Shown piece by piece: positions 34,838 through 43,730 of a stretch of 64,000 nucleotides of DNA. The DNA comes from DTCV01 sp964641155 (GTDB taxonomy: Archaea > Thermoproteota > Thermoprotei_A > Sulfolobales > NBVN01), in NCBI GenBank assembly GCA_964641155.1, contig CAZXJO010000003.1:1-64000 (forward strand). The letters are read 5' to 3'. The notes beneath the pieces are model-generated. The model did no database searches. It saw only the letters and a program-made list of their open reading frames with translations, and was not told where the DNA came from. Every line of letters starts with the position of its first letter. Positions within the stretch are counted from its first letter, which is position 1. The position numbers and the translations under genes are program-made.

Positions 34838-36527
34838 AAAGTATCACCTCCTTAAGGCTGCCCCCAGGCGGTAGCTGGGGTAACGCGTACTCATCCCTAT
34901 CCACAGGGACTCTGATAACTGACGCAACACTATCGCTTAATGCCTTCTTAAGTGACTCCCTCAAGTCTTCGTAATCTGTTACGTCATATCCTGCAGCGCC
35001 GAAGCCCTCAGCAAGTTTTACATAGTCTGTTGAAGGACCGAAGTCGACGCCTACAACCCTGCCCCTGTTAAATAGTTCCTGAACCTGCCTTACCAGACCC
35101 AGGGACCTGTTGTCAAACACCACCGTAATTACCGGTATGTTGAAGTCCACGGCAGTAGCTAAGTTGCTCATAGTCATTAAGAAGGAGCCATCACCGTCAA
35201 GGTTGACCACCACCCTGTCAGGTCTAGCCACTTTAGCACCAATAGCTGCTGGCAATCCGAAGCCCATAGTACCCATCCCACCGGAAGTGATTAACGTCCT
35301 AGGCTCGAGGACGTCCCAGAAGGACATGATCCACATCTGATGCTTCCCAACACCGGTGGTTATTATGGAGTCCTTCGGTAAGACGTCCCTGATGATTTTA
35401 AGAACCTTCCAAGGTCTTAACGACCCGTCATCCACGTAGTAGTACTTCGAGTAGTACTCCTTAAGTTCCTTAACCCTAGAAACCCAACCAACCCTGCTTA
35501 ACTTTCTACCAACAGCGCTAACGCCCTCTATCAGTAAGTTTAACACCTTCTTCACATCCCCGTAGATCTCGACATCGACCGCAAAAGGCAATTTCATAAC
35601 ATCTGTAGGGTCTATATTTACTACGATGATCTTCTTACCGACTACATCAGCATGTGATGGCAGCGTCCTATCACTTAACCTAGCACCTAAGACTAACACT
35701 ACATCCGATTCCAACAACGCGCTGTTAGCCTCAGCCCTTCCGTAATACCCTACAACACCTAGGTATAGTGGATAATCGTGTGGGACCGCGCCCTTACCCA
35801 ACAACGTTGATACTATTGGACATATCAGTAGCTCAGATAACCTCATAGTCTCTTCAGTAGCGCCTGACCAGAAGACCCCAGCACCAACCAATATTAGCGG
35901 TCTTTCGGCCTCCAACAATATCTTAACAGCCTTACCGATGCCGTCAGGATCAACAACCGCTTTGAAAGGCTTGTACCCCAAGATGTTTGGTTCCTCAGGC
36001 CACGTCCCCGCCTCAACCTTAGCATTAAGTAGGTCTCTAGGTATGTCCACAACCACTGGGCCAGGCTTGCCCGTGGTAGCTATGTAGAACGCGTTTCGTA
36101 TCATCAGTGGAATCTCACTGGTTTCTCTAATCTGAACCACGTATTTGGCTATGTGTTGCATCACACCTACTACGTCTGCCTCCTGAAATGATTTCCTACC
36201 AACGTAACTCTTCGGGACCTGACCGGTGATGGCCACCACCGGGCTGTTGTCCCAATACGCTGTAATCAGTCCGGTCACCAAGTTCATAGAACCAGGTCCG
36301 GACGTAGCCGTGCAAACCCCGGGAACCCCGCTTACCCTAGCATAACCATCTGCTGCATGCGCTGCCCCTTGCTCATGCCTCATAAGTATGTGCTTTATTT
36401 CCTCATTCCTTAAGTACTCTATCAATTCGTCATATATGGGCATGTTCGACAATCCCGGTATGCCGAAGATTACCTTAACTCCTTCTCTCCTTAAAGCTTC
36501 CACTACTAGTTTAGCTCCAGTGAACAT
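34815..36527 (-). CDS. ilvB: Acetolactate synthase, large subunit
   Basis: About 570 residues of the ThDP-dependent acetohydroxyacid synthase family. The catalytic Glu is in MRHEQGAAHAADGYAR; the ThDP-Mg motif is GDGSFLMTMSNLATA...NRSLG; FAD-domain and C-terminal features follow the family. It condenses pyruvate with pyruvate or 2-oxobutyrate. ATG 36527 is chosen because GGTGG lies 5 bases upstream, the same layout as the GAPDH gene; GTG 36536 is possible. It is followed by the overlapping ACT gene and ilvC, and preceded by leuA after about 150 bases. Confidence 0.95.
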   Translation of the reverse strand: MFTGAKLVVEALRREGVKVIFGIPGLSNMPIYDELIEYLRNEEIKHILMRHEQGAAHAADGYARVSGVPGVCTATSGPGSMNLVTGLITAYWDNSPVVAITGQVPKSYVGRKSFQEADVVGVMQHIAKYVVQIRETSEIPLMIRNAFYIATTGKPGPVVVDIPRDLLNAKVEAGTWPEEPNILGYKPFKAVVDPDGIGKAVKILLEAERPLILVGAGVFWSGATEETMRLSELLICPIVSTLLGKGAVPHDYPLYLGVVGYYGRAEANSALLESDVVLVLGARLSDRTLPSHADVVGKKIIVVNIDPTDVMKLPFAVDVEIYGDVKKVLNLLIEGVSAVGRKLSRVGWVSRVKELKEYYSKYYYVDDGSLRPWKVLKIIRDVLPKDSIITTGVGKHQMWIMSFWDVLEPRTLITSGGMGTMGFGLPAAIGAKVARPDRVVVNLDGDGSFLMTMSNLATAVDFNIPVITVVFDNRSLGLVRQVQELFNRGRVVGVDFGPSTDYVKLAEGFGAAGYDVTDYEDLRESLKKALSDSVASVIRVPVDRDEYALPQLPPGGSLKEVILYGSKKGC

Positions 36528-36683
36528 AAGAACCACCTGACCATAGAATACCTGAATTACTTGACGAAGTTAACCCAACTCCATAGGGTTTATTCGTGTA
36601 TGTCCGGGTTAGGTTTAATGAATTTGGCGTACTTCCAACTCCATCACCGACCTAATTCAGGTTGCTTAGAGGTTTTTAAACCT

Positions 36684-37820
36684 TTATGCTGATGAGTCAC
36701 TGACCCATCCATTTAAATCCCTCACGACCTCCTTCACTATGTTTAAGAATTCCCTGTAGTCGACTTTACGGCCGACATCACCTAACTCCTTAATCCTCGC
36801 CAGGACCTCACTTACTATCTCTTCATTAGGCTCCACCCCTAGCTGTTTCAACATGTACACAATCGAGTGCCTACCGCTGTGCTTGCCTAGGACGATCCTT
36901 CTCTCCATACCTATCATTGATGGATCTATAGGCTCATATGTGAGGGGGTTACTCAGCACCCCATGCACGTGTATCCCCGACTCATGAGAGAATGCGTTAA
37001 CACCTACGATGGGTTTATTGGGTTGGATGTTAATACCGAATGACTTGGACACCAACCTAGCGGTATCGGCTATTAACTCCAACCTAATCCCGGTTTTATA
37101 CCCTGCAAGGAATGTTAATGCGGCAACCACCTCCTCCAATGCCGCATTACCGGCCCTCTCGCCAACACCTAAAACTGTCACGTGGACCTGCTCAGCACCA
37201 CACTCCACTGCGGTGACGCTGTTAGCAACTGCCATGCCGAAGTCGTTATGACAATGAACACTTAATACGTAATTCCCCTTAACCTCATTTCTAACGTAGT
37301 TAACAAGCTCCGCCATGGTTGAAGGTCTCATAACACCTACGGTATCAGCAATGTCAATCCTATCGGCACCCGCGTTCACCACCTCCTGAAATACCCTAGC
37401 TAGAAATTCCCACCTACTCCTAGTCGAATCTTCGGCACTGAATTCCACTACCAAACCATGTGATTTGGCGTATTCTACGGCTGCTACGGCCCTCTCCACA
37501 ACTTCATCAGGAGGCATATTTAACTTATACTTCATGTGGACCTCAGAGGTTGCTATAAATAAGTGCACCGCATCGGCACCGCTATCTAAGACCTTATCTA
37601 TGTCCTCTTTAGAAGACCTGGCAAGGGCTATTACCTCGGCGTCACTTACCTCACTAGCAATCATTTTAACGGCTAAGAACTCACCCCTGCTCACCACCGG
37701 AAAACCTGCTTCGATCGAATCAACGCCTAATTCCTCAAGGGCGCGGGCTATCCTTAACTTATCTTCAGGGTTTAGAGCAACTCCGGGAGTTTGCTCTCCA
37801 TCTCTTAGCGTCGTATCCAA
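36684..37820 (-). CDS. leuA: 2-Isopropylmalate synthase (or citramalate synthase)
   Basis: 378 residues in this frame. DRE-TIM metallolyase: DTTLRDGEQTPGV, HLFIATSEVHMKYKL, HCHNDFGMAVANS (metal His-x-His), NAFSHESGIHVHGVLSNP and GKHSGRHSIVYML. It lacks the full C-terminal regulatory domain of long LeuA, like archaeal LeuA/CimA. The neighbours leuC and leuD favour leucine synthesis, though citramalate synthase is possible. The TTG at 37820 cuts into the first β-strand (VRIL before DTTLRDG); the real protein must begin upstream, see the adjoining feature. Confidence 0.92.
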   Translation of the reverse strand: MDTTLRDGEQTPGVALNPEDKLRIARALEELGVDSIEAGFPVVSRGEFLAVKMIASEVSDAEVIALARSSKEDIDKVLDSGADAVHLFIATSEVHMKYKLNMPPDEVVERAVAAVEYAKSHGLVVEFSAEDSTRSRWEFLARVFQEVVNAGADRIDIADTVGVMRPSTMAELVNYVRNEVKGNYVLSVHCHNDFGMAVANSVTAVECGAEQVHVTVLGVGERAGNAALEEVVAALTFLAGYKTGIRLELIADTARLVSKSFGINIQPNKPIVGVNAFSHESGIHVHGVLSNPLTYEPIDPSMIGMERRIVLGKHSGRHSIVYMLKQLGVEPNEEIVSEVLARIKELGDVGRKVDYREFLNIVKEVVRDLNGWVSDSSA

Positions 37821-37891
37821 TATTCTTACGTACTTGCTAGAATTTAATTCGAGTTTGGGTTTTATCTCACGTGTAGCAATACGGATCCCAT
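37821..37891 (-). other. Displaced 5' end of leuA / nine-codon mini-ORF
   Basis: ATG 37891 is 23 bases from a TATA box and would be a leaderless start, but its frame reads MGSVLLHVR then stop. The leuA frame is open through the same region and reads sensibly (IRIATREIKPKLELNSSKYV). One extra G in the GGG run at 37887-37889 would join them as a normal leuA start. Either an assembly indel, or a true leader peptide rich in Val and Leu codons. Confidence 0.5.
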
Positions 37892-37908
37892 TTTTAGCTA
37901 AAACCGGG

Positions 37909-37919
37909 GTATAAAAACC
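37909..37919 (-). promoter_or_regulatory. TATA box of leuA
   Basis: Minus-strand GGTTTTTATAC centred near 37914, 23-26 bases before ATG 37891 and its expected transcript start. Confidence 0.55.
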
Positions 37920-37951
37920 TTATCCTACCTAGATATGCTATATTTTAAAAA

Positions 37952-38440
37952 TCACTTAACGCTCTTCAGGTACTCTATCAGACCTCCAGCTCTTAAGACC
38001 TTGATAACCATGTCAGGCAACTTATTACATTTAACCGTAACCCCCCTCCCATGTATCGATACCTCACCTGAAGCTACATCAGCGGTTATGTAGTCCCCAT
38101 CCGCAACTAAGTTAGTGATGTCAGGACATACCATTACTGGCAGCCCATTATTAATGGCATTCCTGAAGAATATCCTCGCAAACGACTCTGCCAGCACCAT
38201 CTTAACTCCTGCAGCTTTTAGGGCTATTGCTGCCTGCTCACGTGAAGAACCCATGCCAAATAACTTACCTGCCACAATTACGACTCCCTTAGATGCTTTA
38301 CTACTGAACTCCGGATCCACCGGTTCTAGAACGTGCTGAGCTAGGTATTGGGGGTCTGTGTACTTCAGGTATTTAGCGGGTATTATGAGGTCGGTATCGA
38401 TTTTATCCCCTAACTTTATCACCGTTCCCTCAACGATCAT
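37952..38440 (-). CDS. leuD: 3-Isopropylmalate dehydratase, small subunit
   Basis: 162 residues. DTDLIIPAKYLKYTDP, GMGSSREQAAIALKAAGVKMVLAESFARIFFRNAINNGLPV: the swivel domain of the aconitase superfamily. With LeuC it isomerises 2- to 3-isopropylmalate. The loop that sets specificity reads YLKY; archaeal isopropylmalate isomerases are known for a YL-x-Y type loop and homoaconitases for YLRT, so this leans to leucine synthesis. Overlaps leuC by 4 bases (ATGA). Confidence 0.93.
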   Translation of the reverse strand: MIVEGTVIKLGDKIDTDLIIPAKYLKYTDPQYLAQHVLEPVDPEFSSKASKGVVIVAGKLFGMGSSREQAAIALKAAGVKMVLAESFARIFFRNAINNGLPVMVCPDITNLVADGDYITADVASGEVSIHGRGVTVKCNKLPDMVIKVLRAGGLIEYLKSVK

Positions 38441-39687
38441 GGCAGATCCCCCGGTTCAGCTATCCTACCCAGAACCGCTGATGCAGCCGCTACTGAAGGA
38501 CCCGACAAGTAGGTCTTAGAGTCCGGACTGCCCATCCTACCTTTGAAATTCCTGTTAGACGTGGACATAATTACCTCCCCTGGGCCTGCGACCCCGAAAT
38601 GCCCACCTATGCAGGGACCGCAAGTGCTGAACGTTACTACGCACCCGGCATTAACTAGTGTTTGGATATACCCTAACTCCAAGGCCTTATTGAAGATCTT
38701 CCTAGATGCAGGTATAACCACACACCTGGTCTTAACTTTCCTACCCTTCATCAACTTAGCTGCTATCTCCAAATCGATTAACCTTCCATTAGTGCAGGAC
38801 CCTATGAAAACCTCGTCAACCTCCACACCTTCAACCTCCCGAACACTTTTAACATTATCTACGGTGTAGGGAGCTGCGACGAGTAAGTCAACCTTGTTCA
38901 ACTCAACCGTGTGTTCGTCTAAGTACTCTGCGTCGTTGTCGGGTAAGATCCCATCAGAGCTATATCCTCTTTCATTGTTCAAGAAGTTGGCGGTCTCACT
39001 ATCCGGTACGAATAGTACTGAGTCCGCGTTAAACTCGATGCCCATGTTAGCAACAGATGCCCTATAATCTACGGGGAACGAAGGTGGGTTCTCAACATAG
39101 AACTCTACGGACATACCGTTAAAGTAGTCCGCCCCGAACTCCCTGAGGATCTCCAAAGCCACGTCCTTACCCGTAACCCACTCCCTTAGAGAACCGCTTA
39201 GAACTACCTTGAACGGCTGAGGAACCGAAACCCAAGTCTTACCAGTAATTATAGCTGCAGCTACGTCTGTGGCACCCATACCCTGCGCGAAAGCTCCCAA
39301 CGCCCCAGCAGTCGAGGTGTGACTGTCGGCACCAATTACCACTTGGCCTGGGACGACGTAGCTCTCCAGTAGGATTTGGTGGAGGATACCCTCACCTACA
39401 TCATGGAAGTTCGACACGTTGCTCTTGCTGACGAACTTCCTAACAAGCCTTTGGATTTCGGCGCTCCTCACATCAGGAGGTGGGACCAGATGATCGAACG
39501 CTACAACCAACTTACCCGGATTTGGTAAGGACTTGTAACCAACTCCTTCGATAACCTCGATTACGTGAAAACCTGTTAAGTCGTGGAACCCTATTAAATC
39601 AACGGCTACTTCAACTATGTCGTTTGGAACCACCCTCTTACCGGAGGCCCTGCTCAAAATCTTCTCCGTCAAAGACTGACCATGCAT
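38437..39687 (-). CDS. leuC: 3-Isopropylmalate dehydratase, large subunit
   Basis: 416 residues. The [4Fe-4S] Cys ligands are in FIGSCTNGR and STCGPCIGGHFG; GADSHTSTAGALGAFAQGMGATDVA and MGSPDSKTYLSGPSVAAASAV are aconitase-family substrate motifs. Partner of LeuD. The isomerase step sits between LeuA and LeuB in leucine synthesis; leuB is not in the window. ATG start; divergent from the transketolase genes. Confidence 0.94.
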   Translation of the reverse strand: MHGQSLTEKILSRASGKRVVPNDIVEVAVDLIGFHDLTGFHVIEVIEGVGYKSLPNPGKLVVAFDHLVPPPDVRSAEIQRLVRKFVSKSNVSNFHDVGEGILHQILLESYVVPGQVVIGADSHTSTAGALGAFAQGMGATDVAAAIITGKTWVSVPQPFKVVLSGSLREWVTGKDVALEILREFGADYFNGMSVEFYVENPPSFPVDYRASVANMGIEFNADSVLFVPDSETANFLNNERGYSSDGILPDNDAEYLDEHTVELNKVDLLVAAPYTVDNVKSVREVEGVEVDEVFIGSCTNGRLIDLEIAAKLMKGRKVKTRCVVIPASRKIFNKALELGYIQTLVNAGCVVTFSTCGPCIGGHFGVAGPGEVIMSTSNRNFKGRMGSPDSKTYLSGPSVAAASAVLGRIAEPGDLP

Positions 39688-39805
39688 TATCGGTACCTTT
39701 ACTTCTTCCGGGTTTCAGCTATTATGTTTTACTAACATGAGTGACTGAAACACACCTTTTAGGGTATGAGCATGAGTACCGTTGAGACCGAACCCTAATC
39801 GAAAC

Positions 39806-39816
39806 AGTTATATACC
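39806..39816 (+). promoter_or_regulatory. TATA box of the transketolase operon
   Basis: AGTTATATACC centred at 39811, predicting a transcript start near 39837. GGTG at 39841-39844 then lies 6 bases before ATG 39851. Confidence 0.6.
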
Positions 39817-39850
39817 CCAACCAAGCTAAAATAAGACTTTGGTGTAGGCG

Positions 39851-39957
39851 ATGTCATTCCAAAATCAGAAATAAATGAATTAATCGAGCTCGAGTCCACG
39901 TCAGAGGGAATTAGGAAATTAATAATTGACATACACCAATACGAAAAAAACCTTCAT
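39851..39957 (+). other. Displaced 5' end of the transketolase N-terminal gene
   Basis: ATG 39851 has a good promoter and ribosome site but its frame stops after seven codons. The transketolase frame is open here and family-like (SEINELIELESTSEGIRKLI, then IDIHQYEKNLH). Adding one A to the AAAA run at 39861-39864 joins the two perfectly, pointing to a homopolymer error or a real frameshift. Confidence 0.6.
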
Positions 39958-40623
39958 ATGGGCTCTACGTTGAGTTGTATTGAGATTTTAACCGTCTTAC
40001 TTAAAAGATATGTTAAAACTTCTCCAGACCCTTTAACTAAGGATTGGCTCATACTTAGTAAGGGTCATTCCGCACCGGCGCTATACGCGTTACTTGCTGA
40101 AAAAGGGTTCATACGTTACGATGAGCTGCTCAGACTGCAATCCCTAGAATCAAGGCTTCAGGGCCATCCGGAGATATTTATACCCGGTGTTGACATGTCC
40201 ACAGGTAGCCTAGGGCAAGGTTTGAGCTTCGGTGTTGGGGTTGCTACGTGGATTAAATCTAGAGGTGGTTCAGGTAGGGTCTACGTAGTCATGGGCGATG
40301 GGGAGCAGGATGAAGGAGAAGTATGGGAGGCAATAACTGACGCCATCCGTAGAGGCCTAGATAACTTGACCGTAATTATAGATTGGAATGAGTACCAGTT
40401 AGATGGGAGATTATCCGAAGTCAAACCTAAGCACTACATGCCTCTGGTATGGAAGGCTGTTGGATGGGAGGTCTTCCTATGTGATGGACATAACATCGCG
40501 AGTCTTGTGAGGGTGTTGGATGAGGCTATTAGGGCTAAATCGCCGGCAGTTATCTTCGCTAAGACCATCAGGGGTAAGGGACTCAAGCAGTTGGAGGACA
40601 CAGCGCTTCAAAGAGTTGAGTAG
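39958..40623 (+). CDS. Transketolase, N-terminal subunit
   Basis: 221 intact codons of the ThDP-pyrophosphate-binding half of a split transketolase: LILSKGHSAPALYALLAEKGF, GHPEIFIPGVDMSTGSLGQGLS, and the ThDP motif VMGDGEQDEGEVWEA...IDWNEYQLDG. It supplies pentoses and erythrose 4-phosphate by two-carbon transfer. The conserved first 35 residues, ending with the H-M-G-S of the usual GSGH/HxGG region, lie upstream in an open frame without a start codon; the gene most likely begins at 39851. The C-terminal half follows after 2 bases. Confidence 0.92.
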   Translation: MGSTLSCIEILTVLLKRYVKTSPDPLTKDWLILSKGHSAPALYALLAEKGFIRYDELLRLQSLESRLQGHPEIFIPGVDMSTGSLGQGLSFGVGVATWIKSRGGSGRVYVVMGDGEQDEGEVWEAITDAIRRGLDNLTVIIDWNEYQLDGRLSEVKPKHYMPLVWKAVGWEVFLCDGHNIASLVRVLDEAIRAKSPAVIFAKTIRGKGLKQLEDTALQRVE

Positions 40624-40625
40624 AT

Positions 40626-41570
40626 ATGAACGTAATCACTCCGCGGGATGCTGTCGGTTCGGTGCTGGTTGAATTAGGCAGTGAGTTGGAGGATTTAGTG
40701 GTAATCACAGCTGATGTTGGTAAAGCTACTAGGGCGTACTTCTTCGGTAAGAGGTACCCAGGGAGGTATTACAACGTCGGTATAGCTGAGCAACACATGA
40801 TTAGCTTCGCAGCTGGTCTAGCATCTGCGGGTGCCCGTCCCGTCGTATGCGCGTTTTCGATGTTTATCTGTAGAGCGTGGGAGCAGATTAGGAACACTAT
40901 AGGTAGGATGAACTTAAATGTGAAGATCGTTGGCACCCATGCCGGATTTAGTGATCATGCAGATGGCTCCAGCCACCAGTCTTTAGAGGACATAGCCGTG
41001 ATGAGGGTGATACATAACATGTCAGTTGTTGTTCCGGCTGACGTGAAGGACATCCTTAGAAGCCTACCAGTGCTTATCAGAGAGGTTAAGGGCCCGCTCT
41101 ACTTCAGGGTCGGACGGGACTATTCACCATCAATAACTGATGACTACGATTATGAATACGGGTTAGGTAAAGTGTTCGTCATTGAGGAGGGTGATGATAT
41201 AGCTATAATAGCTGCTGGCTCGGTCCTACTGAGTGCGTTGGAAGCTGCTCAAAACCTTAGGAAGTTAGGAATCGAAGCAACCGTAGTCAATTTAATGAAC
41301 GTTAAACCTATAGATGAGTCAGCGCTGGAAAGGATTGCGAGAAAATGCGGACGCGTCGTGACTGTGGAAGAGCATTCCACAATAGGTGGTGTTGGGGCTG
41401 CGGTAGCCGAAGTACTAGCCCAAAAATACCCAGTCCCTATGAAGATGATAGGTGTCAACGGCTACGGCAGGTCGGCTAGAAGTGTTGCCGAATTACTGAA
41501 TTTCTACGGACTTAACAGTGAGTCGATCGTCAAAGCTTCCTTAGAACTGCTAAGGAAGAATGGGGGGTAG
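40626..41570 (+). CDS. Transketolase, C-terminal subunit
   Basis: 314 residues: pyrimidine-binding domain (ITADVGKATRAYFF, NVGIAEQHMISFAAGLASAG with the catalytic Glu, HAGFSDHADGSSHQSLEDIAVMR) and the C-terminal transketolase domain (VVTVEEHSTIGGVGAAVAEVL). Forms the enzyme with the product of the preceding gene. Archaea commonly encode transketolase as two adjacent genes like this. Confidence 0.95.
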   Translation: MNVITPRDAVGSVLVELGSELEDLVVITADVGKATRAYFFGKRYPGRYYNVGIAEQHMISFAAGLASAGARPVVCAFSMFICRAWEQIRNTIGRMNLNVKIVGTHAGFSDHADGSSHQSLEDIAVMRVIHNMSVVVPADVKDILRSLPVLIREVKGPLYFRVGRDYSPSITDDYDYEYGLGKVFVIEEGDDIAIIAAGSVLLSALEAAQNLRKLGIEATVVNLMNVKPIDESALERIARKCGRVVTVEEHSTIGGVGAAVAEVLAQKYPVPMKMIGVNGYGRSARSVAELLNFYGLNSESIVKASLELLRKNGG

Positions 41571-41623
41571 CTGTAGAATTAATAAAAACTTACGTACGCA
41601 ACAGTAGTAGATAGGGGTGGTAG

Positions 41624-42499
41624 TTGGCTAAGGTATTCCTGGTTAACGGCCTCTTCGTACATGATTCCGGCAAGACATGGTTCTCGATAACGCTCGCAAG
41701 ATACTTGACTAGCGAGGGGTTTAAAGTCGGTATGTATAAACCCGTGGCCGGACATAGTGCGTGGACTCAGTTCCATACAGTAGATAGAAGTAAGGAACTT
41801 AAACTGCTTGTAGGTTCAGATGTGCTGACGTATTTTGATTCGGGATTGGTGAGGAGTGAAGAACTGACGATAACTAACCCAGTGGACCTGCTTATGGCCC
41901 CACTTGACGTTTTGAAGTACTTGAACAGTGAAGCTTTCCATAGGTACGTAATTGATGCTTTCGACCAGTTCAAACAGTTAGTAATGGCTAGAATCACCGA
42001 CTGCAGCCAAGGCTCATCCACTCACTTCGTCATCAACAACAACCTGAACCGTTTGACGAAAACGTTAAGAGATTATCTAAAAGAACTATCAAATACTTTG
42101 GGAGCTAAGGACATTAGCCTAGAGGATTTAATCGCTGTGCTGAGAAGCCAGTGGATTGAGGAGAATTTGAACGTCTGCCTCAAGAGGGTATGCGAGGATA
42201 GGGATATAGTCATCGTCGAATCCTTCAACGACGCCTTCACCCCTTACCCATCACTGCTGGGCAATATAGATCGGGTGATATTGATTGCTCAGGGTCGTGC
42301 GGTATTATTCGATGATCTATCAAGCATTAAGACGTTATTACATCAGAAAATCATTACGATGGGTGATGAAGGGCTCAAGTCCATAAATGTATTGGGGAAG
42401 TTAACACCTTCATTATCTTTCGATATCGCACCCGGTATTAACATAGAATCAACGCGGATTGCTGAGTGGGGATCTTTAATTAAGGCTTTAAATTCTTAA
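41624..42499 (+). CDS. P-loop NTPase resembling dethiobiotin synthetase
   Basis: 291 residues. Walker A is GLFVHDSGKTWFS near the N-terminus; VGMYKPVAGHS follows, the pattern of BioD/CobB/CobQ-type Mrp-like NTPases; DIVIVESFNDAFTPYP (about 196-211) resembles the Walker B/effector segment and VILIAQGRAVL the following strand. The central helical part (70-180) is larger than in BioD. Substrate unknown; no other biotin synthesis genes are adjacent. TTG start after GGGGTGG. Confidence 0.65.
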   Translation: MAKVFLVNGLFVHDSGKTWFSITLARYLTSEGFKVGMYKPVAGHSAWTQFHTVDRSKELKLLVGSDVLTYFDSGLVRSEELTITNPVDLLMAPLDVLKYLNSEAFHRYVIDAFDQFKQLVMARITDCSQGSSTHFVINNNLNRLTKTLRDYLKELSNTLGAKDISLEDLIAVLRSQWIEENLNVCLKRVCEDRDIVIVESFNDAFTPYPSLLGNIDRVILIAQGRAVLFDDLSSIKTLLHQKIITMGDEGLKSINVLGKLTPSLSFDIAPGINIESTRIAEWGSLIKALNS

Positions 42500-42582
42500 A
42501 CCATCATATCGCATCGGGTTATCTGATGAAGCTTTAACACGTTTATTAATCGCATGTCGGACAAATATATCGGTAGTAGTAT

Positions 42583-43302
42583 ATGGTTAACGAGTATCTT
42601 AAGGACATTATCGCCAAGCGGGTTGCTGGGGATATCGTTTTAAGTAACAACTACGGAGGAACTTTAAGGAAGTGGAGGGAGATTTTTAAAACATCGCAAC
42701 TGGAAGTAGCTAGAGTTATGGGTATATCTGCAAGCGTTATAAGTGATTACGAGAAAAATCGGAGGGTCCCCGGGGCGAAGTTCATAAAGAAGTACGTGGA
42801 CGCTTTACTGACGATTGACGGGGAGAGGGGTTGGACAGTTACGAAGGAATTGGCTAAAAATTTGAATCTCTTATACAGTAATGCTATACTTGATGTTAAA
42901 GAATTTAACTCACCTGTAAAGCTGGATGTTCTGCTAAACGCTGTTGAAGGATTTATAGTGAACTCACATGTTTCATCAATTGATGAAATCTTCGGCTACA
43001 CAGTGATAGACAGCCTAGAAGCTATTGAAGGTTTGAGCGGTAACGAGTTCTGGCAGATTATGGGTATGAACACTAGGAGGGCGTTGGTCTTCACTAAGGT
43101 GAGTACCGGTAGGTCACCTCTAATAGCTGTTAGAGTTGCGCCGGCCAAGCCAGCTACGATAATTTTACACGGACCTAAAAGGGTGGACCCCTTAGCAATT
43201 AAATTAGCTGATAGAGAGGGTATTCCCTTAATTCTATCGACAATTGAGGGTGTGGATACCTTAATAGATAACTTAAGGAGTGCGACCTCAACCCTTCCCT
43301 AG
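42583..43302 (+). CDS. Archaeal XRE-type transcription regulator
   Basis: 239 residues. HTH at about 27-75: LRKWREIFKTSQLEVARVMGISASVISDYEKNRRVPGAKFIKKYV. The C-terminal half (about 120-235) is a conserved ligand-like domain (AVRVAPAKPATIILHGPKRVDPLAIKLADREGIPLILS) shared with a group of predicted archaeal regulators. Target and effector unknown. The last 15 bases overlap the convergent NAC gene. Confidence 0.85.
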   Translation: MVNEYLKDIIAKRVAGDIVLSNNYGGTLRKWREIFKTSQLEVARVMGISASVISDYEKNRRVPGAKFIKKYVDALLTIDGERGWTVTKELAKNLNLLYSNAILDVKEFNSPVKLDVLLNAVEGFIVNSHVSSIDEIFGYTVIDSLEAIEGLSGNEFWQIMGMNTRRALVFTKVSTGRSPLIAVRVAPAKPATIILHGPKRVDPLAIKLADREGIPLILSTIEGVDTLIDNLRSATSTLP

Positions 43303-43662
43303 CTTTCTCTCTTCAATAATCATTAACGCCTTGGCGATATCGCCACCCGCCTCCTTCAAGGCCTGAATAGCTACTTCACGGTCCACATTCCCCTGAATGA
43401 CTACGAAGTTAACATCTTCTTCACTGAAACTCACCTGCGAGATGCCCAAGGACTCCTTCTTATCCACGACTTTCTCACCCTTCCCCATTATCTGGTAAAT
43501 CTTCTGACCTTGTGACGTGAAGACTATGACCTGCGGGTCCTCAATAATTATTTCAAAATCCCTGGTCTCTAATATCACGGCCGAAACATCATTTAATTCC
43601 TCAACGCTAATACCCAACTTCTTAAGAGTTCTTTTAAGCTCCCTCGGACTTAATGGAATCAT
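43288..43662 (-). CDS. nac: Nascent polypeptide-associated complex protein (archaeal NAC)
   Basis: 124 residues. NAC domain (about 20-70: VSAVILETRDFEIIIEDPQVIVFTSQGQKIYQIMG) and C-terminal UBA domain (SEEDVNFVVIQGNVDREVAIQALKEAGGDIAKALMII). It binds the ribosome exit site as a homodimer and shields nascent chains. Single short gene, full length for archaea. Confidence 0.95.
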   Translation of the reverse strand: MIPLSPRELKRTLKKLGISVEELNDVSAVILETRDFEIIIEDPQVIVFTSQGQKIYQIMGKGEKVVDKKESLGISQVSFSEEDVNFVVIQGNVDREVAIQALKEAGGDIAKALMIIEERKLGKG

Positions 43663-43730
43663 TTAAATCTCCCACAATGCTTATTAGTAGGAAAAATATA
43701 AACTATAGTTAACTGAATGGATGTAAAACC

